Assembly: GCA_037176725.1 (NCBI GenBank) | Contig: JAZBRS010000020.1 | Span: 100,830,501-100,894,500, forward strand | DNA from: Posidonia oceanica | Taxonomy: Eukaryota > Streptophyta > Magnoliopsida > Alismatales > Posidoniaceae | Reading direction: 5' to 3' | DNA: 64,000 bases | In this document: in pieces, positions 12,457 through 22,689 of the stretch | Numbering within the stretch: position 1 is the first letter of the stretch | Layout of the letters: every line of letters starts with the position of its first letter | Translations under genes and position numbers: made by a program | The notes under the pieces: model-generated | Seen by the model: only the letters and a program-made list of their open reading frames with translations | What the model was told of the DNA's origin: nothing | Databases searched by the model: none

Positions 12457-12884
12457 ATGACTTCGACCTCCTCGTAAGTGATGCAGCGCAGCTCTATTCC
12501 ACTGAAGGATCTCTTGAAAAGGACTCCGACTCTCATGAAGTATCATGTGGCCATCCTTCTAACCGCCTCTCTGTCTTGTGAAGTTGCATAATCAGGGAAG
12601 GTCCCGTCTTGGATGTAGTTCCGGATATCAAAGAACCACGAGTTCCTGTCATATTCTATGTTGTAGCAAACTTCAAACTTGGTCGCCTTTGATTCCCCAA
12701 TTCTCTGTTTAAGCTCCACTGCCTATGGTTCCTTTGAGTCAATGGCGGACGTCCCGTGTTGCTGTACCATTATTGTTTGCTCCCGGACATTGATGGGCAA
12801 CTCGATCGAGGAGGCCAATGAAGCAAGAGCATCTACTAGCAGGTTATGACTCCAGAGGGTATGGACATACACTACTTGCTGAAA

Positions 12885-13286
12885 CTAGGCCAATAGTAGG
12901 CGAGCAATGCCTTTGTATGTTTCTAGCCTTGGGTTGAGGGTTCTATACTTGTTCAGAATTTGTCGTAGAACCAACTGGGAGTCTCCGATGAGTTTTAGCC
13001 GCTTTGCCCCTAGCTTTAGTGCTAGGCGTAATCCGAGGATCATGGCCTCGTATTCTGCGACATTGTTGGTGTTTACCATGAAGTTCAACTGCACAGCTCG
13101 AGGGATGAGAACTCCTTCTAGGGTGAGAAGCGCCACTCCGATGCCTGTCCCTTGTCTGTTGAGCGCTCCATCAAAGTAGAGAGTCCATTGTTGAGTGGGA
13201 GGCTCTGCCGCTTGTATTTCCAGTATTTCATCATCGGGGAAGTCTATTTGGACTGTTTGATAGTCTTCCATTGGTAATCCCACCAA
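12885..13286 (-). pseudogene. Second, archaeal-type RNase H of element E
   Basis: Open frame with QWTLYFDGALN, VAEYEAMILGL and LIGDSQLVLRQ, supplying the acidic residues of the RNase H fold in order (D, E, D). This extra domain between the ordinary gypsy RNase H and integrase is the diagnostic aRNH of Tat elements. It is thought to supply the RNase H activity lost by the upstream copy. A stop just upstream separates it from the pol frame. 12457-12884 is the linker to integrase, readable in pieces (for example YDRNSWFFDIRNYIQDG). Confidence 0.85.
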
Positions 13287-13358
13287 ATGATCCGCTATGG
13301 CTTGCCCCTTGACCGCTTTCTGAGGTACGTATTGTAGGTCAAATTCAGTGAGGAGGAG

Positions 13359-13690
13359 CTACCATCTTGCCAACCTTCTAGAGAGGGCTGGTTTCTCGAA
13401 CATGTACTTGATTGGATCCATCTTGGCAATGTAACATACTTTATGGGCTAGGAAGTAGTGTCTCAACTTTTGGGATGCCCATACCAAGGCCAAGCAATGC
13501 TTTTCTATGGCTGTGTACTTCTCCTCGTAATCCAGGAAGGTTCTACTCAGGTAGTAGATAGCTTTCTCTTTCTTTCCATCCTCATCATGTTGGGCCAACA
13601 CTACTCCTATCGATGATGCAGTGACTGCCACATATAGCAATAAGGGCTTCCCTGATATAGGTGCTGATAAGACTAGAGAGCTCATGAGGT
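13359..13690 (-). pseudogene. Gypsy RNase H (degenerate) of element E
   Basis: The frame includes KPLLLYVAVTASSIGVVLAQ, AIYYLSRTFLDYEEKY and CLALVWASQKLRHYF, the standard gypsy RNase H connected to the RT thumb. The first catalytic aspartate expected after LY is replaced (LYVAVT), as is usual in dual-RNase-H Tat elements. It is frameshifted relative to RT. Confidence 0.8.
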
Positions 13691-13888
13691 ATGCTTTGAG
13701 CTCATCAAAAGCTTTCTGGCACCTCTCATCCCAAGCAAACTTTTTTCCTTCTTTTAATAGCTCATAGAACGGCTTACCCCAGAAGCGTGTTGCGAGATGA
13801 ATCTTTTGATGAATTGTAAGTGGCCGATAAATCCTCTGAGCTCCTTGATGTTTCGGGGAGGGGGCATTTGTGCTGTTGCTCTAGCCTT

Positions 13889-15271
13889 CTACAGGTCTAC
13901 GTCAATTCCTCTTTTACTGATGACGAAGTCCAGTAGCTTTCCTACAGTTACCCCAAACACACATTTCTTTGGGTTCATTTTTAGCTGATATTGCCTTTCT
14001 CTGCTCAGTACCCTTCTCAGTGCCTCGAAGTGCCCTTCCCTTGTCTTTGATTTGACCAGGATGTCATCAACGTATACCTCCATGAAATCGTGCATCATGT
14101 CATGGAAGACAGCCATCATTGCTCTCTGATATGTTGTGCTGGCGTTCTTGAGACCAAACGGCATGACTACATAGCAGTATGTCCCCCACGGTGTGATGAA
14201 TGACGTCTTCTCCTGGTCTTCTTCTGCTAGCTTGATCTGGTTGTAACTGGAGAAACCATCCATGAATGATAGCATCTCGAATCCTGCTGTATTGTCCACT
14301 AGCAAGTCAATATGTGGTAAAGGGAAGTCGTCTTTGGGACAGGCGGCGTTGAGGTTACGGTAGTCAATGCAAACTCTAACTCTTCCATCCTTCTTGGCCA
14401 CTGGTACTATGTTTGAGACCCAACTGGGGTATACAACCACCCTGATGAACTTTGCTTTGTGGAGCTTGTCAATTTCTTCTTTGACTTTAAGCACGAGCTC
14501 TGACCTTAATTGCCTCAGTTTCTGCTTGACGGGTTTGGCTCCAGGGTTTAGTGGAAGCAGGTGTTCCACTAGAGTTGATTGTAGGCTGGGCATGTCTTCG
14601 TATTTGAAGGCCAATACATCCACGAATTCCCTCAAGATTTGCACCATCTCTGCTCGCTCTTTTGGGCTCAAACCCGCACTTATGAGTATTGGTTTTGGCT
14701 CCTCCGTAGTCCTCAGATTGACCTCTATGGTTTCTTCCTCAGCTGCCTTACTCTGCTCATCATATTTATCCATGAGGTGTTTAAGGAGGTCTGAGTCGGC
14801 CTCTTGATCTTCTTCATCATTGCTGCAGTTGACCAGCTCATATGCCTCGATTCCTGCACACTTCCCAAACCGATCAAACTCTTCGACTAGGAAGACCATG
14901 TTAGCAGTAGCTAGCTCCTGAGGCATTGCCTCTGTGTATTGACACACGCGCACAGTTTTTGAAGCGGTGGTCGAAGTTGACTGTGAGCTGCTAGAGCTAA
15001 CATGGTGATCCTTTCCCTTATTGAAAATAGAAAGTAAATCGCTTTTATTCCTAGGAAATGAAAATAATGCAGAATTAAATAAAGTCTTATTTACAGAATC
15101 TAAGGGGATGCCCCTAGAGTTACCTCCATCAGTAGAGGTTGGAGCTTTTCTAGGCAGGCTCGTCATTGTTGATGTTCCCACCATTTTCGAAAAGCTCATG
15201 ATCTGCCTCTGGGTTAGGGTCAATTTCAGGCCTGTGAGGCTGTAGATCTTCAGAGAGGTTTGCCGCGACAC
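13889..15271 (-). pseudogene. Reverse transcriptase of element E
   Basis: Residues in order: linker, then ELVLKVKEEIDKLHKAKFIR, VPVAKKDGRVRVCIDYRNLN, PKDDFPLPHIDLLVD, FSSYNQIKL, TPWGTYCYVVMPFGLKNA and the catalytic box VYVDDIL (about 14059-14078), then LKMNPKKCVFGV. This is a complete gypsy RT palm with intact YVDD. It would copy element RNA to cDNA in the cytoplasmic particle. The frame ends at a stop after RGIDVDL; thumb and RNase H continue in other frames (GFIGHLQFIKRF near 13800). Confidence 0.92.
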
Positions 15272-15722
15272 GGCGAACTTTATCTACCAATCGTTGTGAC
15301 CGGCGTGAACTTTTCCCCGTAAGTTGCTCCAGAGAATGGTTTGGATCTAGAAGAAGAGGAGGCTCGGAAGCAGCGGTGTCGGAAGGAGAGAGAGAAGAAG
15401 GAAGAGGTGGCTCGTCTGGAGGTTTGGGAGCTGGTGTGCCTAACAGTGGTGGCGACGATGATTCCTTAATGGGCAGAGGAATTTCTGTTGCAGTCTGACC
15501 TTCTGGAGGCTCTGCTGGCAACTCTACTACAGTCTGACCTTCTGGAGGCTCTGCTGTCAACTCTACTTCAGTCTGACCTTCTGGAGGCTCTACCGTCAAC
15601 TCTATTGCTGTCTGACCTTCTAGAGGCTTTGCTAGCAACTCAAGTGTTTGGAATAAGCCAGAAATGTCTTCGTCAGCTGTGTCCTCTGCACTTAGGAGAG
15701 TGTATTTGGTTGATTTGGCCAA
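15150..15722 (-). pseudogene. Acidic proline-rich linker of E pol with 13-residue repeats
   Basis: Open frame of 190 residues between G-patch and RT. Residues about 26-77 hold four tandem copies of a 13-residue unit (EPPEGQTEVELTA and variants), followed by PPLLGTPAPKPPDEPPLP and a basic SSRRSQRLVDKVRR stretch. No domain is recognised. It overlaps the start of the RT frame in another phase, so a frameshift lies between. Confidence 0.6.
15492..15647 (-). repeat. 39-bp in-frame tandem repeat, four copies
   Basis: Copies start at 15492, 15531, 15570 and 15609, exactly 39 bp apart, each beginning AGTCTGACCTTCTGGAGG or a close variant on the plus strand. They encode the PPEGQT repeats of the linker. 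Confidence 0.9.
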
Positions 15723-15818
15723 TATGATATTTCCCAGTGGGGATGTATTCGATTCGAATATCCCTACACTGGTGAAATGATTTTGTAGACTCCAATGTAA
15801 TGATTGTCTGTCGGGGAA

Positions 15819-16241
15819 CTAGTCAAAGTCAAGTTCTCCTTTCCCATCTCTGTCACAAGCCTTAACTGACTCCTTCATTCCTTTTCCTTCAGGGCCTAAG
15901 CCTTGGCCTTCCTTATAGTCAATCTTCCTCATGATCTCCCAACCTACACTCATAGAGGGTCTTCTGTACTTCGGAGATTCTTTCTTTCTGAAAACCAGCT
16001 TGGGCTTGGCCCATTTGTCTCTTAGCTCAACCACAGATACTATGTTCTTTCCTTTCTCAGCACGGGTCGGCTTTTCTCGCACACTGAACTGGTGCGGCAG
16101 ATATATCACATTTGCCTCAGCTTCTTTGCCTGGTATGTCCCCTGCTATTTTGACAATTTTCCCATTGTGAGGAAACTTCAGACATTGATGTCGAGGGGAT
16201 GATACTTCTTTCAAGCTGTCGAGCCATTGTCTTCCCAGAAT
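15819..16241 (-). pseudogene. End of retropepsin 2 plus G-patch of element E
   Basis: The frame opens within the end of the second retropepsin-like domain (HQCLKFPHNGKIVKIAGD) and continues to GWEIMRKIDYKEGQGLGPEG, a G-patch motif (glycine-rich nucleic-acid-binding segment) that occurs between protease and RT in Tat elements. An in-frame TAG sits just upstream, near 16241, splitting the protease domain. Confidence 0.75.
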
Positions 16242-16244
16242 GAT

Positions 16245-16796
16245 CTAATATAGAACATTCATGTCTATGACAATCAATTGGGTTAGGACCTGAGTTGGTC
16301 CTATCCCGATCTTGGTGGTCCATTTGCCGTGAGATTTTCTCTTGCTGTCATCATATCTGGCAATTGTCATATCAATGGGAGTCAAGGAGGCTTCATTCAT
16401 GCCCAGAGCCCTTATTGTATTTAAAGAACAAATATTCATTGAAGCCCTAGTATCTATAAGCACTCTAGACACTAAATGATTATTTATGGAAATTGTTACA
16501 TTTAGTGGTGCTTTCCTCCTTTCTATTGGTGCCAACTCGTTATCAGTAAATGTAATTATGGGCTCTACAAAAGCCATTGTAGCTATTACATAGAGATCCT
16601 CTACTGGCATGTTCGGGGCAACTTGAGTCTTCTCTAGCACTTCCTGCAGAGCTTTTTGATGTTGGACTGAGCTATTTATGAGATCGAAAATTGAGATCCG
16701 AGCTTGTGTCTTCTTTAGTTGCTTCAGGATGTCATACTCTGCTAGCACAGGCCCTTCTTGGGGTCTGGCTGGCTCTGTTTGCTTCACTAGTAGCAT
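16245..16796 (-). pseudogene. Second retropepsin-like domain of element E
   Basis: The frame contains PLNVTISINNHLVSRVLID followed by TRASMNICSLNTIRALGM, and continues past a TAG into IILGRQWLDSLKEV, the C-terminal flap/LGR strand. The catalytic triplet reads D-T-R (16454-16446) rather than D-T-G, a single base change that should abolish activity. The N-terminal 60 residues (ILKQLKKTQARISIFDLI) match the conserved segment that precedes protease in this lineage. Confidence 0.8.
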
Positions 16797-16860
16797 GATT
16801 CAGTTTGATAACCTCTCTCCTCTAGTGATAGGTGCTACGGCCTCATTCTCTTTGCTTCGG

Positions 16861-17625
16861 CTACCTAATTCTTCTTTCCTTTTGTGTGGCAAGGCGAAGA
16901 CAGGCTTCTTTTGCATAGACCCCCCAAGCTCTGGTGGTTTTATGGCCCTGGTTGGTTGTTCTGCTGGTACTTGGAAGATTGGGGATGATGGAGTAATAGC
17001 ATTTTGAAATACCAAGGTATATATTTTGTGAGCTTGGTGCTTTGAAGATCGGCAATTGACTTGATGATGGCCTAGCTGCTCTGAAGATTGGGGAGACTGG
17101 CAGTGATAATGGCTTGGGACCCCACAACGATGACTTTCTCCATGGCAGAAGTTGTGATTCCTCCTTTTCCCAAAGAGTTGCTATTTGAGGCTCAGGCAAT
17201 TTGAATTTGCATAATATCCCCAGACGATTAGCAGGAATGCTAACAACTGCTCCCTCGTATTTGAACTTCAGCAGCTGATAAACAGGGAATGCTACGGCTT
17301 CGACTTTTGCTAGCCAAAACCTCCCAAGAATGAGAGGTTCTAGGACTTCCTCCTTCATGATGATCACTGAGGTGATGCTGGTCAAAGGACCCACTGTAAT
17401 TTCCATTGGTATCGTCCCCAGAGCCAGTCTCTCACTTTGGTCAAATCCGGTGCACATGAAAGGGGTCTTGTCTAGCCCATCTTCATTGATCCCTAAGCTT
17501 CGGAGCGTGGATAGAGAACTAAGGCTTCGGCTTCTCCAGTATCGACTAGCACTCGCTGCAGCACATGATCATTGATGCCCACTGTAATGATGAGTGGCAG
17601 TTCCTGCTTATGCAGAGGCGGAAGG
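16861..17625 (-). pseudogene. First retropepsin-like domain of element E
   Basis: Starting near 17620: LPLIITVGINDHVLQRVLV then DTG; a frameshift follows, and the reading resumes as SLSSLSTLRSLGINEDGLD and, in the open frame from 17457, LALGTIPMEITVGPLTS, EPLILGRFWLAKVEAV and FKYEGAVVSIPANRLG. All strands of a retropepsin are present and parallel those of the domain at 16090-16530. It keeps a canonical DTG. The 16861-17200 part is a linker rich in P and S. Confidence 0.75.
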
Positions 17626-17713
17626 TCGGATTCTTGGAAGACAATATTTTCCCATTCAAATCGCTTGGTGGCTTTTGAACTATGGTGAGAGTGTTTTCTT
17701 CCTCCGTGCTATC

Positions 17714-18244
17714 TTACGGTTCATCCGCTGCTATGAGGTTGAACTGGCTAAAAAGAACTTCAATTGTTAGCCTTTTGCCTGCCTTGCTGTCCCAGTCATC
17801 ATTTAAGATTATCTCCCCATTATCGACTTGGTTGCCCCAGTCCTCATCTGATATTGCTTGACTATCCCAGTCCTTTGTTATTAATGGATTGGGGATCTCA
17901 TCATCCTTGAATGCCATTATTTGATGATTAGGGAGGGGATCGTTGTAGATCTGCTGAGATGTCCCTGTTTGCTCCCTCTGTTTGGCTCTTTTCACCAGGA
18001 CGTCCCATTCATACACATCTGTCTCTACCATGTCATAGACTATGTCTCTGAAGGTCCAGCAGTCATCAATGTTGTGACCATGTCTTCTATGGAACGGACA
18101 ATACTTGCTTTGGTCACTAATTGGAATTTCCGGTCTGGCTGGCCGGAGTTCAATTGTTTTTGCACCTTCCAACTCTATGAACATATCCGCTAGTGTGACT
18201 GGTAGAGGAGGGTAATGGTCCCTTTTCCCCCCTTTGGGTGGCAA
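17714..18244 (-). pseudogene. Gag zinc knuckle and acidic tail of element E
   Basis: Open frame of 176 residues. The segment SKYCPFHRRHGHNIDDCWTF has the C-x2-H-x4-H/x-C spacing of the Tat gag knuckle, which binds element RNA during packaging. Downstream is an acidic, tryptophan-spaced tail with DWDSQAISDEDWGNQ and ILNDDWDSKAGKR, where W recurs next to D. It follows the glutamine/tryptophan repeat region. Confidence 0.75.
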
Positions 18245-18269
18245 TAGCTGTGGAGGGGGAACATTATGA

Positions 18270-18565
18270 TAATTGCCGATATTCCCACTATTGTTTCGGG
18301 GATTTCCATTATTAACTTGACCACTCTGATTACCCCTATTCCATTGTGGTCGGGGGGTATTCCAAATATGGCAGATTTGCTGCTGAGGGGGATTACTCCA
18401 TGTTTGTTGCTGGGGAGGAGGATGATTCCATGTTTGTTGATGCTGAGGAGGAGAGCGGTTCCATGATTACTGCTGAGGATGGCTCCATGATTGTTGTTGC
18501 TAAGGAGGAGGGTGGCTCCATGATTGTTGCTAAGGAGGGCGGCTCCATGATGGCTGCTGTGAGGT
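18270..18565 (-). repeat. Short repeats encoding Q/P/W-rich gag segment
   Basis: The plus strand shows seven or so spaced copies of GGCTCCATGATTGTTGCT-like blocks at 24-33 bp intervals. On the minus strand one frame reads repeats of the type QQQTWSNPPQQ. It lies between gag core and zinc knuckle. Confidence 0.7.
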
Positions 18566-18599
18566 TATTATAGCCCTCTGCTCTGGTGGTTATGGTGTA

Positions 18600-19767
18600 G
18601 AATTAATCCTGTTGATAGCTCCAGTCACGCCTTCCACTACTTGTGCTTTTCGGCTCTTCTTGGGCTGCTCCATGAATTCATGCAAATTTTCTTTGACGGA
18701 GGCAGCCATTTCGTACAGAGCTACTACATTGGGACAGTATGCATTCACGAGTCCCTTCTTCATTGGTTTGGTGGTATTTGCAATGAGGGTCTAGACCACT
18801 TGTCTTTCTGGATTGGTCAAGCCTGATCTGGATGCCATTTCACGCCATCTGTTGGTGAATGTTACCTAGCTTTTGCCTTGCTTCATGACCTCTTTGCTCA
18901 GATCATGGAAGGTCGTTTCGAATCTATTTTGTGCTGGTATTTGGTGAGGAAACTCTCACTGATTTTGTCAAAGCTGCTGAGATCTTCCTTGGAGAGGGTG
19001 AGGAGCCAGTCCATAGGTTCACCTTCGAGTGAGTAGAAGGAAAGGTGTATGATAAGCTCCAGATCATAGAAATAGGGGGCTGACTCCATCTGGAACCGCA
19101 TAAGATGGCTGAGTGGGTTTGTGGTTCCATCGAACTTGGGAGTCTTCGGGTACTTGAAGCCCGGGAGAAGTCTGAACAGAGGAAACCGGCTCATGTCGAA
19201 GTTTGCCGGAGCTTGGGTATGTACTCCCAATGTGCTGAGAATCTTTCTCATTTCATCCAAATTGGTTATCCCGGCTGATGGGGTCGGGATGTGTGAATTG
19301 AATGATTGGTGGTTGGGCTTCTGATGAGGATAGCTGTTGCAGAAATACTGAGGTGCGACCGGCTCGTGTCGCGGAGGAGATGCTTGGTGGGGGTGGTAAT
19401 TCAGTAGAGGCTGGTTGCCAGCTGTCGATGCTTGGAGAAGTGGTTCTTGGTGCCCGTAGGGCAAACCTACTCCTTCTCTATACTCGCCATGTGGCATTTG
19501 GTGTTGTTCTTGGATCAAGGGGTTTGCCCTTGATTTATAAGCTCCGTTGAGCACTGTGCCTTGCCCTTAGTGGTTCGTGTCCGGCGGTGGGTTGCCATAC
19601 TGTTCCTGGTATAGTTCGTCAGGTGTGTGGTCCGCAATTGGCCTTCGTTGTCTTTCACTAAGGGAGGGTGGTTGCTGGAGGTTGTTCTGATACGGCCCCG
19701 TGGGGGCTGGTGCCTCTTCGTTCAAGAACTGATACATGGCTTTGTACTGGATTGAGTCTGGATCCAA
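18600..19767 (-). pseudogene. Gag core of element E
   Basis: The N-terminal frame 19767-19567 (DPDSIQYKAMYQFLNEEAP) ends at a stop. The frame 19554-18898 contains FPLFRLLPGFKYPKTPKFDG and the Retrotrans_gag block LIIHLSFYSLEGEPMDWLL, then FDKISESFLTKYQHKID. The C-terminal half continues in another frame (FTNRWREMASRSGLTNPERQ, ENLHEFMEQPKKS). It would build the particle shell. Broken by at least two stops or frameshifts. Confidence 0.85.
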
Positions 19768-21412
19768 GGCTTCTCCAATGGTCGGATGGTAGATGTGACT
19801 GTAGGCTCTTCTCCTGATACACTTGTTGAGTCTAACCTCTCTCTTTCTGAATGTTCAGCTTCAAAGGTTTGGTTCAGCATCATAGCAGCTTTATGAATGA
19901 AATGATATTCGATTCAGGGTGTAAGACACCTCGAAATGCAGCGTTTAACGTTGGATGCGAGTAGTTCAGGTGTTCAACACCCTCAGCAGTATTCCTCTTT
20001 TTTTTTCTGTCTTTCCTTTTCCTCACTATTTTTTTCCCCTCTCTCTTTTTTTTCTGTTTTCTTTTTTCTTTTCTTTTTTTTCTCCTTTTCTTTGGTTTTC
20101 TTTTTTTTCTTTCTTTTTTTTTCTTGTTATATAAAGGAAGGATTACAAGTAATTATTAGAGAAAAGAAATTATAGAAGCTTTGCGATTTAGTACAGGTTC
20201 CTAAAAAGTAAAAACTGAATAAAAAACTGTAACCGTCCTGTTTATAGTTTTTCAATGTTCTACCCTGCAATCAATCTACACAGAGAAGCTAAAAATAAAC
20301 AGCCAATTAGAGAATGTGTTAGACGCGGTATCTCCTACGTCTAACGTTAAATGCAGCGATTTCGGCGCCTAACACCTTATTTCAGAGAATTACACAGAAA
20401 CACTTTCAGACAGTGATTAAAGCTTTGATTTATGTTTTCGCTTTGTTATTAGTGTTTTAAACCTGCGTAGCTCTCAAGGTACCTTAAGGCTTGGGTATGG
20501 CTTTTTTTTCCAGGGATTTCTATGGATCCTCACAAAATGGGTAAAATTTTTCTTTTTTTTTCTTTGGTACTACCTCCTATCTCAACTCCTGAGGATGTTA
20601 GAAAAAGCCCGAATACACTTAGGTCCCTACCTCGTAGAGGTAGAGCCTAGCGTACTCAGGATTGATCAGGTCCCTCGCGTATCAATCACAACAAACATAA
20701 ACAAACCACCGAAGGGGGGAGGAAGAATGCAAATCTAGACTTGGGGTTCTAACTTACTTTCACATGGAGCAAGGGTAAGAAGAGTGCCCCTTGTGGAAGC
20801 AAGTGACAACACAAACACCTTTCTTAAGTCCTTTGCAACAGGGGTGCTCAGGATTTAAGTGGTTATTTTGTGTAATCTAAGACAAGACTCAATCAAATTA
20901 GTTCCCTAAATAGGGCCATGCAAGTCATACAGAAAAATTTGATTTTTTTAATTTGGTTTTTTTTTGCAAAGCACCCAAAAGGAAATGAGGTTCTTGTCCC
21001 TACGGCAAAGTCGATCACCTCACACCTCAACCTTTGGGCTAGTTATGAAAAGAAAACAAAGAAAAATGTTAAAACAGCAAGGCTCCTGTTCAGTGGTCGT
21101 TAGACGCTGCTACTGGAGCGTCTAATGTTAAACGCTCCAGATCACATGTATAACGTACTGACAGAGTTTTTTACAGAAAATCAGTGGCTTTTATGAACCA
21201 CCTCCACTCCCGAGAATCACAGAGAAAAAGGGAGGTGGTTTTAGTTATTTGGATGTGAAAAAAAACGAGAAGGGTCACGGCGCCTCAAGACACTACGAGG
21301 AATTTCATCGCTACCTTAAAACTTATGAAAAAAAACTAAAAACTAGAAATGAAGATAACAAGGGAGAAGAAGAAGAAGAAATTACTCACCTTGCACGGGG
21401 GCACTTCTAGCT
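19768..21412 (-). other. Leader region of element E
   Basis: No gene. It holds a 130-bp pyrimidine tract on the plus strand (19990-20125) and clusters of AACGTT/TAACGTTAGACGC words (19930-19970, 20310-20370, 21085-21160) that also mark the LTR. The long leader is usual for Tat elements. Confidence 0.55.
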
Positions 21413-21430
21413 GTCCCACCATGATCGCCA
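21413..21430 (-). promoter_or_regulatory. Primer binding site of element E (tRNA unassigned)
   Basis: Minus strand TGGCGATCATGGTGGGAC starts three bases beyond the LTR end (21434). It opens with TGG, as a site pairing with a CCA tail must. I could not match it confidently to a plant tRNA. Confidence 0.55.
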
Positions 21431-22097
21431 ATCTGTGGATACGGGGTTTTGTTAGAGGAGAAGATGGGTTTGCTATTCATTGGCCTTCTCGGAGTCCCCT
21501 TTTGCTTGTATCCGATTTCGACACTCCACGTGTATCGAAACCAGTGTGATCGCCATTCTCGATTTACTTGCGCTGGCCCTCGAGACGCCTTGGGAGATGT
21601 GATGTGTGTTGCGGGTTCAACTACCTTGGGACAACGCCAGCGTTGCCCAAGGGTGCCCGTGCTTGGTGAGTCACTTCTTCTTCTTCTTTTCCTTGCAAAA
21701 CAGATTTAGAGATGTGGATTAAATATAGTGTAGTAAGTGATCAAAGGTAAATAGAAAATGATATAAAAATAAACAAAGAAAAATACCTACTTGAGTGGTT
21801 TTATCTCCCCGGTTGCAACTATGTATGAATGCCTAGCTACAACAATATATGAAATGAAATGCGATTTGCAAAAATAAAAAGAAAACCCCTTTTGTTTATT
21901 TAAGAAATGCAATATGCCGTTGGCGTGGTTGGAGATGGAAGAAGACTCAAGCTCTCTCAAAACCCTTTCTCAACATAATTTTTCTCAAGATTCTGGCTCA
22001 AAACTCTTTCAATTTTCTCTCAAAAATTCCTCTAAAATTTCCTCCTCCACTTAAATTCGTTTCTTTTCTGGTCCCCTTGGTTGTGGGGGTACCCCTA

Positions 22098-22105
22098 CTT
22101 TTATA
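22098..22105 (-). promoter_or_regulatory. TATA box of element E LTR
   Basis: TATAAAAG on the minus strand, about 580 bp inside the LTR and followed by a short region before gag leader; the natural start of genomic RNA would be about 30 bp downstream. Confidence 0.6.
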
Positions 22106-22168
22106 GACGTAGGGGAGGAACAGATATAGATTAAATGGCCAAACCAGCAAACTTTCCAATTCAGAGGT

Positions 22169-22252
22169 GTTATAAGCTAGAATCCCAACGTATAACGTTA
22201 TAAGCTGGAATCCCAGCGTATAACGTTATAAGTTGGAATTCCAGCGTACAAC
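22169..22252 (-). repeat. 28-bp hairpin unit, three head-to-tail copies
   Basis: Copies at 22169-22196, 22197-22224 and 22225-22252. Each begins GTTATAAGCTGG or near it and ends CCAGCGTATAAC or near it, so each unit is itself an inverted repeat with about 12-bp arms and a 4-bp loop. A fourth copy is at 22439-22466. They sit 64-360 bp upstream of the LTR TATA box. Confidence 0.9.
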
Positions 22253-22689
22253 TGCCAGGATAAAGGAATATTCCCCTAATAAAGATTGATTAAGAGTCAT
22301 TAAACCAGTTTTAATTGCCTTGACTGGTCAACAGACTCTAAAGAAGGTAAAAATACGGATTTCGTATTTGGCCAAATAAGGAAAGTTTGTGTCTGACACA
22401 GGGCTTCAACGTTTGACGCTGGAAATCCAATGTCTTATGTTATAAGCTAGGATTCCAACGTATAACGCCCTCAGTCAGTCCACCATCCAAATTTGGTCAA
22501 GAAATTATGGATACTCAAGTTGTTGACACTTAAAGCTCAATAAGGGATGAAGATAATGTTTTGATCTGGGGAATAGGTATTTGGCTCAAGCGAGAGGGCT
22601 TGGATTGAGCAAAGAGCCTCTAGGGATGACCTGGTGCAAAAGAGTACACTACCATGAAGGGAGTGCCAAAATGGGGTATCTACACTCTT

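Larger units (their letters stand above)
8105..22684 (-). mobile_element. Tat-lineage Ty3/gypsy retrotransposon E
   Basis: Order along the minus strand: LTR (22684-21434), primer site, leader, gag, zinc knuckle, two retropepsin-like domains, G-patch, RT, RNase H, second archaeal-type RNase H, integrase (to 11400), then an antisense plant mobile domain gene (8300-9634). Dual RNase H and an antisense ORF after pol are hallmarks of the Tat lineage. It is inserted into copia remnant F; right flank CTCTT at 22685-22689. The 3' LTR is not visible, because the solo LTR at 5397 and element A lie on that side. All ORFs are broken by stops or frameshifts, so it is immobile. Confidence 0.85.
21434..22684 (-). 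mobile_element. 5' LTR of element E (1251 bp)
   Basis: Minus strand opens TGTAGATACCCCATTTTGGC at 22684 and closes CCGTATCCACA at 21434. A TATAAAAG box lies at 22105-22098 (minus). Upstream of it are four 28-bp hairpin units (22169-22252, 22439-22466). The start resembles that of the solo LTR ending at 35161, so the two are related families. Confidence 0.85.
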
